Notes: a model not told the origin generated them from the sequence alone. Shown: positions 18,421 to 27,033, counted from the first letter of the stretch. The stretch is 32,515 nt of DNA from Gammaproteobacteria bacterium (GCA_024277755.1 JAJRUN010000121.1:1-32515); one strand, 5' to 3'. Translations and numbers: made by a program.

Positions 18421-19302
18421 ATGAACTTAACGATGCCCTGCGGCGCTCAATCAATAAAAACAGTTATCCAGGCCGTCATACTGGTGACGTTGGCCGGTTG
18501 CTCATCCAGCCCGTTTCAGCGCGGTGACAGCGCACCCAATGTCCATGTCAATGTTGACGCCATTCCCAATCCTGTCCCCAAACTCGAGCCACTGAGCAAA
18601 TACGGCAATCCCGATACCTACACCGTACTGGGCAAGCGTTACACAACCCTGAAAAACAGCCGCGGCTTCATTGAGCAGGGCGTTGCCTCGTGGTACGGCA
18701 CCAAATTCCACGGCCGCCGCACCTCCAGCGGTGAGGATTACAACATGTATGCCATGACCGCTGCGCACAAGAGCCTGCCTTTACCTACTTATGTTGAAGT
18801 CACCAATCTCGACAACGGTCGCCAGATCATCGTCAAGGTCAATGACCGCGGCCCCTTCCATGACGGCCGGATCATCGACCTGTCGTATGCCGCAGCCATC
18901 AAACTGGGCATCAACAAGGCAGGCACCGGCCGGGTCGAAATCCGCGCCATTGACCCAGACAACCCCAGCGCACATCGCAGCCAGCCAAGCGCTTCAGGCG
19001 TCACCGTGCAGGCACTTGCCGTACCCATTATCACCACCCCCGAACCAATCGCCAGCAATGCCGCGATTCGAAACATCTACCTCCAGATCGGTGCCTTTAG
19101 CTCAAAAACCAATGCCGAAAACCTGCGCAACCGCCTGACAAACATGGCCAACCACCCCATCCACATCCTTCCGGGAGACAACCCTGCCCTACCGGTCTTC
19201 CGGGTGCGGATTGGCCCACTGCCCAGCGACCAGGCCGCCCAACGGCTGGCCTTCAAACTGATTGATGAAGGCATTACCAATACCAGTGTTGTGGTTGATT
19301 AA
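18421..19302 (+). CDS. rlpA: Septal/rare lipoprotein A lytic transglycosylase RlpA
   Basis: Outer-membrane lipoprotein that cleaves peptide-free (denuded) glycan strands at the septum. It has 293 residues. The signal peptide ends in a textbook lipobox, LAGC, near residue 28. A double-psi beta-barrel (about 82-180) carries GVASWYGTKFHGRRTSSGE, MTAAHKSLPLPTYVEV and NDRGPFHDGRIIDLSYAAA. A linker rich in Pro, Ser and Ala leads to a C-terminal SPOR domain (about 217-293, opening IYLQIGAFSSKTNAENL). There is no visible ribosome binding site before the chosen ATG. A downstream in-frame ATG at 18433 would also retain the lipobox. Confidence 0.95.
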   Translation: MNLTMPCGAQSIKTVIQAVILVTLAGCSSSPFQRGDSAPNVHVNVDAIPNPVPKLEPLSKYGNPDTYTVLGKRYTTLKNSRGFIEQGVASWYGTKFHGRRTSSGEDYNMYAMTAAHKSLPLPTYVEVTNLDNGRQIIVKVNDRGPFHDGRIIDLSYAAAIKLGINKAGTGRVEIRAIDPDNPSAHRSQPSASGVTVQALAVPIITTPEPIASNAAIRNIYLQIGAFSSKTNAENLRNRLTNMANHPIHILPGDNPALPVFRVRIGPLPSDQAAQRLAFKLIDEGITNTSVVVD

Positions 19303-19551
19303 AGCTGGAATAATCACTGCCAACACCTCGCGGCCCAGTTTATCCTTGAGGAAATTGCCTCACACCACGATATCGGCTTCGTTTTTTTGCTAGGCTCCAT
19401 CTCAGCGGGGTATCGATCAATAAGCTCAGAGAGAAGGCGATTCCTCGAAACAGTAGCAGGCAGAAACATCCCCAGATCCATTTCAGGCTCTATTTTATCC
19501 CGCAGTTGGCGTTGTTCACTGCTTTTCAATTTACGTATTTCGAATACACAA
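19303..19551 (-). pseudogene. Decayed reading frame, family not recognised
   Basis: On the minus strand the frame covering 19529-19395 reads naturally (LRDKIEPEMDLGMFLP, SRNRLLSELIDRYPAEMEP). After a run of seven A the sense appears to continue in a neighbouring frame (EADIVV, a stop, then GNFLKDKLGREVLAVIIPA) up to the rlpA stop. An indel in the A run plus one nonsense change would explain this. I could not assign a family. Confidence 0.4.
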
Positions 19552-19806
19552 TCACATTGAAATTATGATCGCCATGGCCGATACGGTGTGGGTCACCTTC
19601 CCTTCGTCACACACTGCAATATGGATATTGCTGCGTTGCAGTACACCACCTTCAATGTCTGAAGCATTGGACGAGCCGATTTTAAGGCGTTTGATGGTGG
19701 TCTTTTTGTTACCAAATGCCTCCAAAAAGGCAAACGGAAACGTCTGTGCATCGAACGGTTGTTCGGCTAATAGGGTAATCGCTTCTTCTATTTCTACTGC
19801 GTTCAA
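19552..19806 (-). pseudogene. N-terminal remnant of an MmeI-like DNA methyltransferase
   Basis: The 84-residue frame opens NAVEIEEAI and continues with EQPFDAQTFPFAFLEAFGNK, TTIKRLKIGSSNASD and GGVLQRSNIHIAVCDEGKV. I recognise these as the N-terminus of the large MmeI-type (type IIG) or class I SAM-dependent DNA methyltransferases, normally about 900 residues or more. The similarity fades after about residue 74 and a stop follows. Methyltransferase motifs and the nuclease domain are absent. The expected ATG is replaced by ATTG, leaving only a TTG start behind GGAG. It looks like a residue of a lost restriction-modification gene. Confidence 0.65.
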
Positions 19807-20250
19807 TGGTGCTTACTCCAGCGTTCCACTTTTGGCCCTACTGTACGGGGCCAGTTGATTACTATCCACCGTTAGCAGTTGCAGCAATTTGTTATGCACA
19901 CAGCTGCTACTGGCGTGGCAATTACCCATGTTTTCTTAACAGATTGAGGCGTGCATACATGGTTTGTTCCAGCATTATGTCGAACTATTCTATTCATTTC
20001 GACCATGTAACACGCATATATCGTATAGGCCGACATATCGGGGGAAACGCTGGATTTTCTATTGTTTGTCAACAGATGGCTGCCTCAGTGGGAGGGGGCG
20101 TTCCATAATCGAGGTGAGTAAAAACACACCCCAATCTATTTCAGCCCCCATATATGCGGCCAACTGGCTATTCTAGAGTTAAAGTTACATTTTCAGGAAC
20201 ATTCCCGTTAAAATAGCGTCACACGACGCATAAGCTGTGCCCCTGTCTCT
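19807..20250. other. Gap without a recognisable gene
   Basis: About 440 bases between the methyltransferase remnant and dacA. All frames are short and overlapping, none with a convincing ribosome binding site or a familiar family. Codon use and GC content differ from those of the flanking wall genes. It is probably further debris of the element that delivered the methyltransferase, plus the dacA promoter region at the right end. I see no RNA gene and no clear inverted repeat. Confidence 0.5.
20185..20214 (+). promoter_or_regulatory. Possible dacA promoter
   Basis: TAAAAT at 20209-20214 is a good -10 match (five of six), about 50 bases before the dacA start. TTACAT at 20185-20190, 18 bases upstream, is only a poor -35. 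It is supported mainly by position after a gene desert, where a new promoter is needed. Confidence 0.3.
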
Positions 20251-20264
20251 CTACCCGCAAGTTG

Positions 20265-21446
20265 ATGAACATGACCGAATTAAGCAAAGCCCTTTTTCCC
20301 CGCCCGACTCAGATGGTTGCCGCCTTTATCTGTTTTCTGCTGGCTGTCACTGCACCGGCCGCTTTCGCTGCCAGCATTAGCGCACCGCCAGCCCCGGACA
20401 TTGCTGCCCGCGGTTATCTGCTAATGGACTACAACAGCAGTCATATCATTGCCTCAAGAAAGGCGGATGAACGCCTGGAGCCCGCCAGTCTGACCAAGAT
20501 GATGACCTCCTACGTTATTCTCTGCGAACTTGATTCCGGCAAGATCAGCCTGAGTGACGAGGTATTGATCAGCGAAAAGGCCTGGCGTATGCCCGGCTCA
20601 CGCACCTTTATTGAAGTTGGCAAACGTGTCTCGGTTGAAACCCTGCTCAAGGGCATGATTATCCAGTCTGGTAATGACGCCACCGTCGCCCTGGCCGAAT
20701 ATGTTGCCGGCAGTGAAGACACCTTTGCCAATCTGATGAATCAGACCGCCACCGCCCTGGGGATGACTGCCAGCCACTTCGTTAACAGCACCGGCCTGCC
20801 CCACGCAGATCACTACACAAATGCCCGCGACATGGCGCTACTGGCACAGGCACTGATCCGCGACTTTCCTGAACACTATGCCTGGTACTCGGTCAGGCAA
20901 TTCACCTACAACGGCATCAAGCAATACAACCGCAACAAGCTGCTGTGGCAGAACGACAAGGTTGACGGCATCAAGACCGGGCACACAGAGGCGGCCGGTT
21001 TCTGTCTGGTGGCCTCGGCCAAGCAGGACGATATGCGCCTGATTACGGTGGTGCTGGGTGCCAAAAGCGAAAACGCCCGCGCCCGCGAGAGTCAGAAGCT
21101 ATTGAGCTACGGCTTCCGTTTTTTCGAAACCCACAAACTCTACGCCCCGGGCGAAGCGCTGACCGAGGTGCGGGTCTGGAAGGGTGACGCTGATAGCCTT
21201 GCCCTCGGCCTGAACAAAGAGATGCTCATCACCATCCCCCGTGGCCAGTATGACAACCTCAACGCCAACATGAAGGTTACTCCCAGAATCATCGCCCCGG
21301 TCAACAAGGGCAAGCAATACGGCATGGTGGACGTTATGCTTGATGGTGAAACTGTGGCCAGCCAACCACTGGTGGCACTACAAGACGTGGCTGAGGCTGG
21401 CCTGATTGACAGCCTGATCGACGAAGCCCTGTTGCTGTTTGAATAA
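20265..21446 (+). CDS. dacA: D-alanyl-D-alanine carboxypeptidase (PBP5/6 type)
   Basis: Removes the terminal D-Ala of peptidoglycan pentapeptides in the periplasm. From the ATG at 20265 the protein has 393 residues; a TTG just before and an ATG six bases later are also in frame. The signal peptide is about 1-36 (ends AAFAAS). Catalytic motifs are SLTK (S75-K78), SGN (135-137) and KTG (237-239). The PBP5 C-terminal domain follows, and a terminal amphipathic helix (about 378-393) should attach it to the inner membrane. It is separated from rlpA by the degenerate region, although the two are close neighbours in many relatives. The aminotransferase gene follows after 10 bases. Confidence 0.95.
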   Translation: MNMTELSKALFPRPTQMVAAFICFLLAVTAPAAFAASISAPPAPDIAARGYLLMDYNSSHIIASRKADERLEPASLTKMMTSYVILCELDSGKISLSDEVLISEKAWRMPGSRTFIEVGKRVSVETLLKGMIIQSGNDATVALAEYVAGSEDTFANLMNQTATALGMTASHFVNSTGLPHADHYTNARDMALLAQALIRDFPEHYAWYSVRQFTYNGIKQYNRNKLLWQNDKVDGIKTGHTEAAGFCLVASAKQDDMRLITVVLGAKSENARARESQKLLSYGFRFFETHKLYAPGEALTEVRVWKGDADSLALGLNKEMLITIPRGQYDNLNANMKVTPRIIAPVNKGKQYGMVDVMLDGETVASQPLVALQDVAEAGLIDSLIDEALLLFE

Positions 21447-21456
21447 CAAAAACGCC

Positions 21457-22329
21457 ATGACTAGCAATACAGACACCGTTTATCTCAACGGCAAATTTCT
21501 ACCCCAGGATCAGGCCTTTGTGCCGGTGATGGATCGGGGCTTTGTATTTGGCGATGGCGTCTATGAGGTCATCCCTGTCTATGGCGGTCGCCTGTTTCGC
21601 CTCGCCGAACACCTGCGTCGGTTGGATGACAGCCTGGCGGGGATTCGTCTCAACAATCCCATGAGCCATGACCAGTGGGCCGGGATATTAAACCGCATCG
21701 TCAATGAAAATGGTGCTGGCGAACAATCGGTTTACCTGCAACTGACTCGTGGCCACGCGCCACGTGACCACGGTTTTCCTCAGGATACCCAGGCCACCGT
21801 CTTTATTTCCAGCAGCCCGCTGAAGCCGGTAGCTGAAGCGCTGTTAAAAGATGGCGTGGCCGCCATCAGCCTTGAAGATATTCGCTGGAAACACTGCCAC
21901 ATCAAGGCCATTGCCCTGTTACCCAACATCCTGCTGCGCCAGCAGGCTATCGAGGCCGGTGCCCAGGAGGCTATCCTGATCCGCGATGGTCTGATCACCG
22001 AGGGCGCTGCCAGCAATTTATTTATTGTCAAAGATAATGTGATAAAAACCCCAGCCAAGGGGCCTTTCCTGTTACCCGGCATCACCCGCGACCTGATCCT
22101 GGAACTGGCGGCAGCCAACAACATCCAATATCAGGAAGGCAGCTTTGGCCTGAATGAGCTGCAACAGGCCGACGAGATCTGGCTTTCCAGCTCCACCAAA
22201 GAAGTTTTGCCCGTCACACGACTGGACGACAAAGCCGTGGGCAACGGCCAGCCCGGCCCTGCCTGGCAACAGATCCGCAGGCTGTATCAAGATTACAAAC
22301 AGGCGTTGATCGCCGGTGAAGTGGAATAA
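21457..22329 (+). CDS. D-amino-acid aminotransferase-like PLP enzyme (class IV)
   Basis: Fold-type IV PLP transaminase of 290 residues from the ATG at 21457; a TTG at 21439 inside dacA is also in frame but less likely. The opening VYLNGKFLP, the DRGFVFGDGVYEVIPVYGG motif (residues 26-44) and the PLP lysine K150 in CHIKAIALLPN match Bacillus-type D-alanine aminotransferase. EAILIRDGLITEGAASNLFIV and the SSSTKEVLPVTRLD loop also match. It probably interconverts D-alanine and D-glutamate with keto acids, fitting its place right behind the D-Ala carboxypeptidase gene. Branched-chain aminotransferase or aminodeoxychorismate lyase activity is the main alternative in this superfamily. Confidence 0.85.
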   Translation: MTSNTDTVYLNGKFLPQDQAFVPVMDRGFVFGDGVYEVIPVYGGRLFRLAEHLRRLDDSLAGIRLNNPMSHDQWAGILNRIVNENGAGEQSVYLQLTRGHAPRDHGFPQDTQATVFISSSPLKPVAEALLKDGVAAISLEDIRWKHCHIKAIALLPNILLRQQAIEAGAQEAILIRDGLITEGAASNLFIVKDNVIKTPAKGPFLLPGITRDLILELAAANNIQYQEGSFGLNELQQADEIWLSSSTKEVLPVTRLDDKAVGNGQPGPAWQQIRRLYQDYKQALIAGEVE

Positions 22330-22333
22330 CAAG

Positions 22334-22603
22334 ATGGCAAAAGATACCGACCAATTGATGGATTTCCCCTGCTCCTTCGCCATCAAAGCGATGGGACTGG
22401 CGACAGATGACTTTGATGTGCTGGTGGTGTCACTGGTTCGGCCACACGTGAAAGACCTGAATGAAGGCGCTGTCAGCAGCAAACCCAGCAAGGGTGGCAA
22501 GTACATCTCCGTCACCGTCACCTTTGAGGCCGAGAGCCGTGAGCAGCTCGACAATATTTACCGCAGCGTCAGCGGCCATGAACGTGTGCTGATGGCACTT
22601 TAA
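22334..22603 (+). CDS. ybeD: DUF493 family protein YbeD
   Basis: Small ACT-like ferredoxin-fold protein of 89 residues, close to E. coli YbeD (87). YbeD proteins lie before lipB in many gammaproteobacteria, and their function remains unclear. The sequence shows [12 protein letters not shown] near the start, VRPHVKDL in the middle and [22 protein letters not shown] as the conserved second half. The ATG at 22334 lies four bases after the aminotransferase stop. An upstream in-frame GTG would overlap that gene and is less likely. Its stop overlaps the lipB ATG (TAATG). Confidence 0.92.
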   Translation: MAKDTDQLMDFPCSFAIKAMGLATDDFDVLVVSLVRPHVKDLNEGAVSSKPSKGGKYISVTVTFEAESREQLDNIYRSVSGHERVLMAL

Positions 22604-23250
22604 TGCCCGCCAACAGTCTTCTGATTCGCCAGCTGGGGCAGCAGCCATACGAACCGGTCTGGCGGCAAATGCAGCAGTTTACCGATCAGCGCGATGAATC
22701 CACGGCGGATGAAACCTGGCTGGTGGAACACCCGCCGGTCTTTACCCTGGGCATGAACGGCAAACCGCAACACCTGCTCAACCCGGGGCAAATACCCGTC
22801 ATAAAAATCGATCGTGGTGGTCAGGTCACCTATCACGGCCCGGGCCAGCTGGTGGCCTACCTGCTCATCGACATCAAACGTCGCAAACTTGGCATCCGCG
22901 CCATGGTGGAACAGATCGAACAAGCCATCATTGACCTGCTGACCGACTACCAAATAGCGGCCCGCAGCCGCCGCGATGCCCCCGGTGTTTATGTCGCTGA
23001 CAGCAAGATCGCCGCCCTCGGTCTGCGGGTACGGCGCGGCTGCACCTATCACGGCCTGGCCCTGAACGTGAACATGGATCTGGAACCTTTTAGCCGCATC
23101 AACCCCTGTGGGCATAAAGGCATGACAGTCACCCAAACAGCTGACCTGAATGGCCCGGACACCACCACCGCAATCGCCCCTGAACTGTGTCAAAAACTGG
23201 CCCGGCAGCTGGGCTATAATGGCCTCGAATTCGCAACGCAGACCGATTAA
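22603..23250 (+). CDS. lipB: Octanoyltransferase LipB
   Basis: Transfers the octanoyl group from acyl-carrier protein to the lipoyl domains of dehydrogenases and GcvH, the first step of lipoate synthesis. It has 215 residues. The catalytic pair is visible as C169 ([10 protein letters not shown]) and K135 ([10 protein letters not shown]), at the same numbering as I recall for E. coli. The signature [18 protein letters not shown] (71-88) is intact. It is coupled to ybeD by a one-base overlap, and lipA starts immediately after its stop codon with no gap. Confidence 0.96.
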   Translation: MPANSLLIRQLGQQPYEPVWRQMQQFTDQRDESTADETWLVEHPPVFTLGMNGKPQHLLNPGQIPVIKIDRGGQVTYHGPGQLVAYLLIDIKRRKLGIRAMVEQIEQAIIDLLTDYQIAARSRRDAPGVYVADSKIAALGLRVRRGCTYHGLALNVNMDLEPFSRINPCGHKGMTVTQTADLNGPDTTTAIAPELCQKLARQLGYNGLEFATQTD

Positions 23251-24219
23251 ATGGCTGATAAAAACCTGGAACGTGAACGCATCGAATCTCTCGCCCCGCT
23301 CAAGGGCGAATCCAAAACAGCGCGTATTCCAATCAAAGTCCAACCCAAGGCTGAGCCGCTGAAAAAACCGCGCTGGATCAGAGCCAAAGCCCCCAGCAGT
23401 GCGGAAGTATCACGCCTGAAAGGCATCCTGCGGCAGCAAAAACTGTTTACCGTCTGCGAAGAGGCACAATGTCCCAACCTGGGAGAATGTTTTGACCACG
23501 GCACGGCCACCTTTATGATCATGGGTGGCATCTGCACCCGCCGCTGCCCGTTTTGTGACGTTGCCCATGGCAAACCCAAGGCCCTCGATGGCAACGAGCC
23601 AGCGCATCTGGCCGACACCATCAAGGCGATGAAGCTGAAATACGTGGTTATCACCTCGGTGGACCGCGATGATCTGCGTGATGGCGGCGCGGGCCACTTC
23701 GCCGCCTGCATCAAGGCCGCACGGACACAATCACCCGACCTGAAGATTGAGATTCTGGTGCCGGACTTTCGTGGCCGCATGGATGTTGCCCTGAAAGCAC
23801 TGGCCGATGCGCCACCCGATGTTTTTAATCACAACCTGGAAACCGCACCAAGGCTCTACAAGCAGGCTCGCCCAGGGGCCGATTATCAATGGTCATTAAC
23901 CTTGCTGAAAAAATTTAAACAACAACACCCTGAGATTCCAAGTAAATCCGGTCTGATGCTGGGATTAGGTGAAACCGACGCAGAAATCATTGAGGTGATG
24001 CGCGACCTGCGCGCCCACGATTGCAATATGCTGACCCTTGGGCAATACCTGCAACCCAGCCAACACCACCTGCCTGTTGAGCGTTATGCCACCCCGGAAA
24101 CCTTCGACAGACTGGCCGTAATCGCCAAAGAACTTGGCTTTGACAATGTTGCCAGCGGGCCGATGGTACGCTCGTCCTATCACGCCGATCAACAGGCGGC
24201 AGGCAAACACATTTCCTGA
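23251..24219 (+). CDS. lipA: Lipoyl synthase LipA
   Basis: Radical SAM enzyme that inserts two sulfurs into protein-bound octanoyl chains. It has 322 residues. The auxiliary cluster cysteines are C69, C74 and C80 ([12 protein letters not shown]), and the radical SAM cluster is C95, C99, C102 (CTRRCPFC). The C-terminal RSSYHA near residue 312 provides the serine ligand to the auxiliary cluster. It lies directly abutting lipB and closes the dacA to lipA run, ahead of a hairpin terminator. Confidence 0.97.
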   Translation: MADKNLERERIESLAPLKGESKTARIPIKVQPKAEPLKKPRWIRAKAPSSAEVSRLKGILRQQKLFTVCEEAQCPNLGECFDHGTATFMIMGGICTRRCPFCDVAHGKPKALDGNEPAHLADTIKAMKLKYVVITSVDRDDLRDGGAGHFAACIKAARTQSPDLKIEILVPDFRGRMDVALKALADAPPDVFNHNLETAPRLYKQARPGADYQWSLTLLKKFKQQHPEIPSKSGLMLGLGETDAEIIEVMRDLRAHDCNMLTLGQYLQPSQHHLPVERYATPETFDRLAVIAKELGFDNVASGPMVRSSYHADQQAAGKHIS

Positions 24220-24227
24220 ACAAAAAA

Positions 24228-24260
24228 GGCCCACCTCGCTTGAGGTGAGCCCCTTCTCTT
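24228..24260 (+). terminator. Hairpin terminator after lipA
   Basis: GGCCCACCTC pairs with GAGGTGAGCC (nine of ten) around a GCTT loop, nine bases past the lipA stop. The following tract, CCTTCTCTT, is pyrimidine-rich rather than pure T, so strength is uncertain. Confidence 0.55.
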
Positions 24261-24277
24261 CCAAAACCAGCTACTTT

Positions 24278-24394
24278 TTACAGGTGTTTTTTATGAAAAC
24301 CACCGTGCATGGCAATATTTTCATCCACCTGGGTTGCGATTACACCGATCACAATCGGCACCAGACACGCTAACAAAATCAATCCAAACGACAT
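24278..24394 (-). CDS. Small membrane peptide of 38 residues
   Basis: A minus-strand ATG at 24392-24394 is preceded by GGAGGTGTGTG, a near-perfect Shine-Dalgarno at good spacing. The frame runs 38 residues. Residues 2-21 are hydrophobic (SFGLILLACLVPIVIGVIAT), a single membrane span. A short polar tail follows, QVDENIAMHGGFHKKHL, with three His and two Lys. It lies downstream of petABC on the same strand but beyond their terminator-like hairpin, so it may be transcribed on its own. No family was recognised. It could be a small respiratory-complex accessory subunit or a regulatory peptide, but that is speculation from position only. Confidence 0.6.
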   Translation of the reverse strand: MSFGLILLACLVPIVIGVIATQVDENIAMHGGFHKKHL

Positions 24395-24486
24395 CACACA
24401 CCTCCACATTTATGAGGGACAACCTGTCCACGCTATAAGGAAAGACCTTATTTGCTCTGATTTCTGTGACACAGTTCACATAAATG

Positions 24487-24518
24487 AAAAAGGCCACACG
24501 TTTCCATGCGGCCTTTTT
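24487..24518 (-). terminator. Terminator of the petABC operon
   Basis: AAAAAGGCC and GGCCTTTTT form a nine-bp outer stem, with T tracts on both strands and a partly paired inner loop. It lies 33 bases beyond the cytochrome c1 stop. In principle it can work in both directions. Confidence 0.75.
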
Positions 24519-24550
24519 GTTACTGTCACAGCTTTTTTCTCAACTAGCCG

Positions 24551-25210
24551 CTAATGAAGTTTGCTCCAGACACGACGTTTGAGCAGATAAAGCAGCGTGG
24601 TAAGTATGATCAAATATAAAATCACATACTTGCCAATGGTACGGCGAGACTCGGCACTTGGATCAGAAGCCCAAACAAGAAAAGATGCTACATCATGAGC
24701 TTGAGCCTCAATCTCGGCACGTTCATCATCCGATTCGGCATCCGCGTAGGCCAAAACATCAGGCATTTTGATCCCTGGAAACAGATGATTATCAGTCTCT
24801 TCTTGCTCAGCACTCTTATAGTAATAGTCCGTCAACAGGGTATAGATGTGCTGCGGCCCCTTCTGTCTGGCAACCGCCATCAGAGAAAGATCCGGTGGCA
24901 CTTTGCCGTAAGACTCTTTACGTATCTCAATCGGGGTTAGGCTCAGCATTCGATCGTCAATATCCTGGTCTTCCAAAAGAGCGGTGATCTGCTCTTCCTT
25001 CATACCGATCTCTTTCAAATCTGCAAATTTTATGTATTTGAGGCTATGACACATCATGCAGGTGCCAACCACAATCTCGGCACCACGTTGGCGGGCCTGC
25101 TCCGAGCTATCTATATCAACCATTTTCAACGCCCCCGCCGCGCTGGCCATGACACCCTGAGCAGTTGCAAACATCGCCACAGCGCTCAACAGCACTAACA
25201 ACCTTCTCAT
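24551..25210 (-). CDS. petC: Cytochrome c1 of the bc1 complex
   Basis: Haem c subunit of complex III that passes electrons from the Rieske centre to soluble cytochrome c. It has 219 residues, on the short side for the family. The signal peptide is about 1-25. The haem-binding site is CMMCH (C51, C54, H55), and the probable axial methionine is M149 in FPGIKMPDVL. A C-terminal membrane anchor (about 194-212, YVILYLIILTTLLYLL) is followed by basic residues. The ATG overlaps the end of cytochrome b by four bases, so the two are translationally coupled. Confidence 0.94.
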   Translation of the reverse strand: MRRLLVLLSAVAMFATAQGVMASAAGALKMVDIDSSEQARQRGAEIVVGTCMMCHSLKYIKFADLKEIGMKEEQITALLEDQDIDDRMLSLTPIEIRKESYGKVPPDLSLMAVARQKGPQHIYTLLTDYYYKSAEQEETDNHLFPGIKMPDVLAYADAESDDERAEIEAQAHDVASFLVWASDPSAESRRTIGKYVILYLIILTTLLYLLKRRVWSKLH

Positions 25211-26505
25211 GACTCGTCCTCCAGGCGCTTACGAATATTTTTCAGCTCTTTTTCATCATTTTCGCGTCGCAGATAATGTTCCGACCTGAGTAACTCCTCC
25301 TGCTCTTCACGAATCAGCCGTTCCGCTTCACGCGGCAGGCCCTGCACCCTGCTACGACGTTCTTCACGCTTGGAAATAAATGGCAACAACAGAAACAGAC
25401 CAAAGTAGACAAACGTTGCAATGCGACCCAACAGGACAAATATCCCCTCAGGCGCTTGTGCACCCACATAGCCCAACACCATCAAATCAACAAACCACAC
25501 ATACACCATGATGCGATAACCAGGACGGAACTTGGCACCGCCAGGCACATTGGACCGATCCAGCCAGGGCATGGCCAGGAAGATCAATATAGACATGGCC
25601 ATGGCAACCACACCACCCAATGGGTCAGGAATAGAGCGCAATATGGCGTAGAACGGCAGAAAGTACCATTCCGGCACAATATGTGGCGGCGTCACCATCG
25701 GATCAGCGGGGACATTGTTTTCCGGCATAATCCAAAATTCAGGGGCAAAAAACACAAAGCCAAAGAAGATAATCAGAAACACACCCAGTCCAAACAAATC
25801 CTTAACGGTAAAATAGGGATGGAACGGAATATTGTCCTTGGCATGCAACGTGATGCCCGACGGATTGGAGCTCTTGACCCAGTGCAGCGCCACCAGATGG
25901 ATAGCAACGGCGACACAAATGATGAATGGAAACAAATAGTGCAAGGCAAAAAAGCGCGTCAAGGTAGCATCACCCACCACAAAATCACCACGCAGCCAGA
26001 TCACCACGCTCTCACCAATAAATGGCGTCACGCCAAACAGTGCGGTAATCACCTGCGCGCCCCAGAAAGACATCTGCCCCCAAGGCAACAGATAGCCCAT
26101 AAAGGCCGTGGCCATCAGTAGCAATAACAACAATAGGCCAGTCCACCACAGCAGCTCGCGTGGACGCCGATATGAACCGTAATACAGCGTTCGACCAATA
26201 TGAATGAAGATCAGCGCAAAAAAGGCCGACGCGCCGGTGGAATGCAGATAGCGAATCAGCCAACCGTAGTTTACCTCACGCATGATGTGCTGAATGGAAT
26301 CGAAGGCCATACCCACATCAGCTTTGTAGTGCATGGCCAGAAAGATGCCACTGACCAGCTGCACAATCAAAATAAACATGGCCAGGAAGCCGAAGCTCCA
26401 CATGTAATTCAGGTTTCTTGGGACAGGGTATTCAGTCAGTTCATGCTTGATCATTTCATCAAGCGGAAAACGCTCGTCAACCCAGGCAAATACTTTTTTA
26501 ATCAT
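25207..26505 (-). CDS. petB: Cytochrome b of the bc1 complex
   Basis: Membrane subunit with the two b haems and the quinol and quinone sites. It has 432 residues and about eight helices. Haem-ligand histidines are in IRYLHSTGASAFFALIFIHI and in HYLFPFIICVAVAIHLVALH. The Qo-site PEWY is present in VPEWYFLPFYAILRSIP. After the last helix there is a strongly charged tail of about 55 residues, rich in Arg and Glu (for example REAERLIREEQEELLRSEHY), which most cytochromes b lack. It lies between petA (12 bases away) and petC (overlapping). Confidence 0.96.
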   Translation of the reverse strand: MIKKVFAWVDERFPLDEMIKHELTEYPVPRNLNYMWSFGFLAMFILIVQLVSGIFLAMHYKADVGMAFDSIQHIMREVNYGWLIRYLHSTGASAFFALIFIHIGRTLYYGSYRRPRELLWWTGLLLLLLLMATAFMGYLLPWGQMSFWGAQVITALFGVTPFIGESVVIWLRGDFVVGDATLTRFFALHYLFPFIICVAVAIHLVALHWVKSSNPSGITLHAKDNIPFHPYFTVKDLFGLGVFLIIFFGFVFFAPEFWIMPENNVPADPMVTPPHIVPEWYFLPFYAILRSIPDPLGGVVAMAMSILIFLAMPWLDRSNVPGGAKFRPGYRIMVYVWFVDLMVLGYVGAQAPEGIFVLLGRIATFVYFGLFLLLPFISKREERRSRVQGLPREAERLIREEQEELLRSEHYLRRENDEKELKNIRKRLEDES

Positions 26506-26517
26506 GACTCAGCTCCC

Positions 26518-27033
26518 CTAAACCTTTTTGCCAACAATGATTGTCTTTTCATCGACAAACTCGTAATGGGGCACAATTAGATTACTGGGTGCCGGACCAC
26601 GAACAACTCGACCGCTATTGTCATAAATACTGCCGTGACAAGGACAAATCCAGCCTTCCTCGTTACGGTTAGGCACACACCCCAAATGAGTGCAGAGCCC
26701 CACCACCACCAGCCACTCAGGCTTCTGAATACGATCTGCGTCTGCCTGCGGATCAATCTCAGTCGACACATCCTGCATATCAGCAATCGTCTCGTCGCTG
26801 CGATGGGTAACAAACACCGGCTTCCCCTGCCACTCAATGGTATGGGTCTTGCCTTTGGGAATGGAGGCCAAATCAACCAACGAGGTCGATTTGGACGTCA
26901 CATCTTTACTGGGATTCATACTGCTGATAAACGGGACACAGGCACCCGCCACACCGACAGCACCTACGGCCGTGGTCACTTTTCCAAGAAAGTCACGACG
27001 ATCAGGACTATCCAGATCTTTATCACTCGCCAT
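26518..27033 (-). CDS. petA: Rieske iron-sulfur subunit of the bc1 complex
   Basis: Carries the 2Fe-2S cluster of complex III. It has 171 residues, shorter than the usual 190-200. A twin-arginine motif (DRRDFLGKV, residues 11-19) leads into the single membrane anchor (about 20-38). The cluster-binding boxes are CTHLGC (C114, H116, C119) and CPCHGS (C130, C132, H133). Only ten residues separate the boxes, so the insertion often found there is missing. The ATG lies behind AGAGG and is the first gene of the operon; the 230-base gap to uppP should contain its promoter. Confidence 0.95.
   Translation of the reverse strand: MASDKDLDSPDRRDFLGKVTTAVGAVGVAGACVPFISSMNPSKDVTSKSTSLVDLASIPKGKTHTIEWQGKPVFVTHRSDETIADMQDVSTEIDPQADADRIQKPEWLVVVGLCTHLGCVPNRNEEGWICPCHGSIYDNSGRVVRGPAPSNLIVPHYEFVDEKTIIVGKKV

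Noticed and set aside
22600-23343. Minus-strand frame of 247 codons opposite lipB
   Set aside because: It is fully antisense to lipB and the start of lipA, whose active-site residues are intact; no independent support.
25456-26121. Plus-strand frame of 221 codons opposite cytochrome b
   Set aside because: The His- and Gln-rich composition is the mirror of hydrophobic codons of cytochrome b; no start signal.
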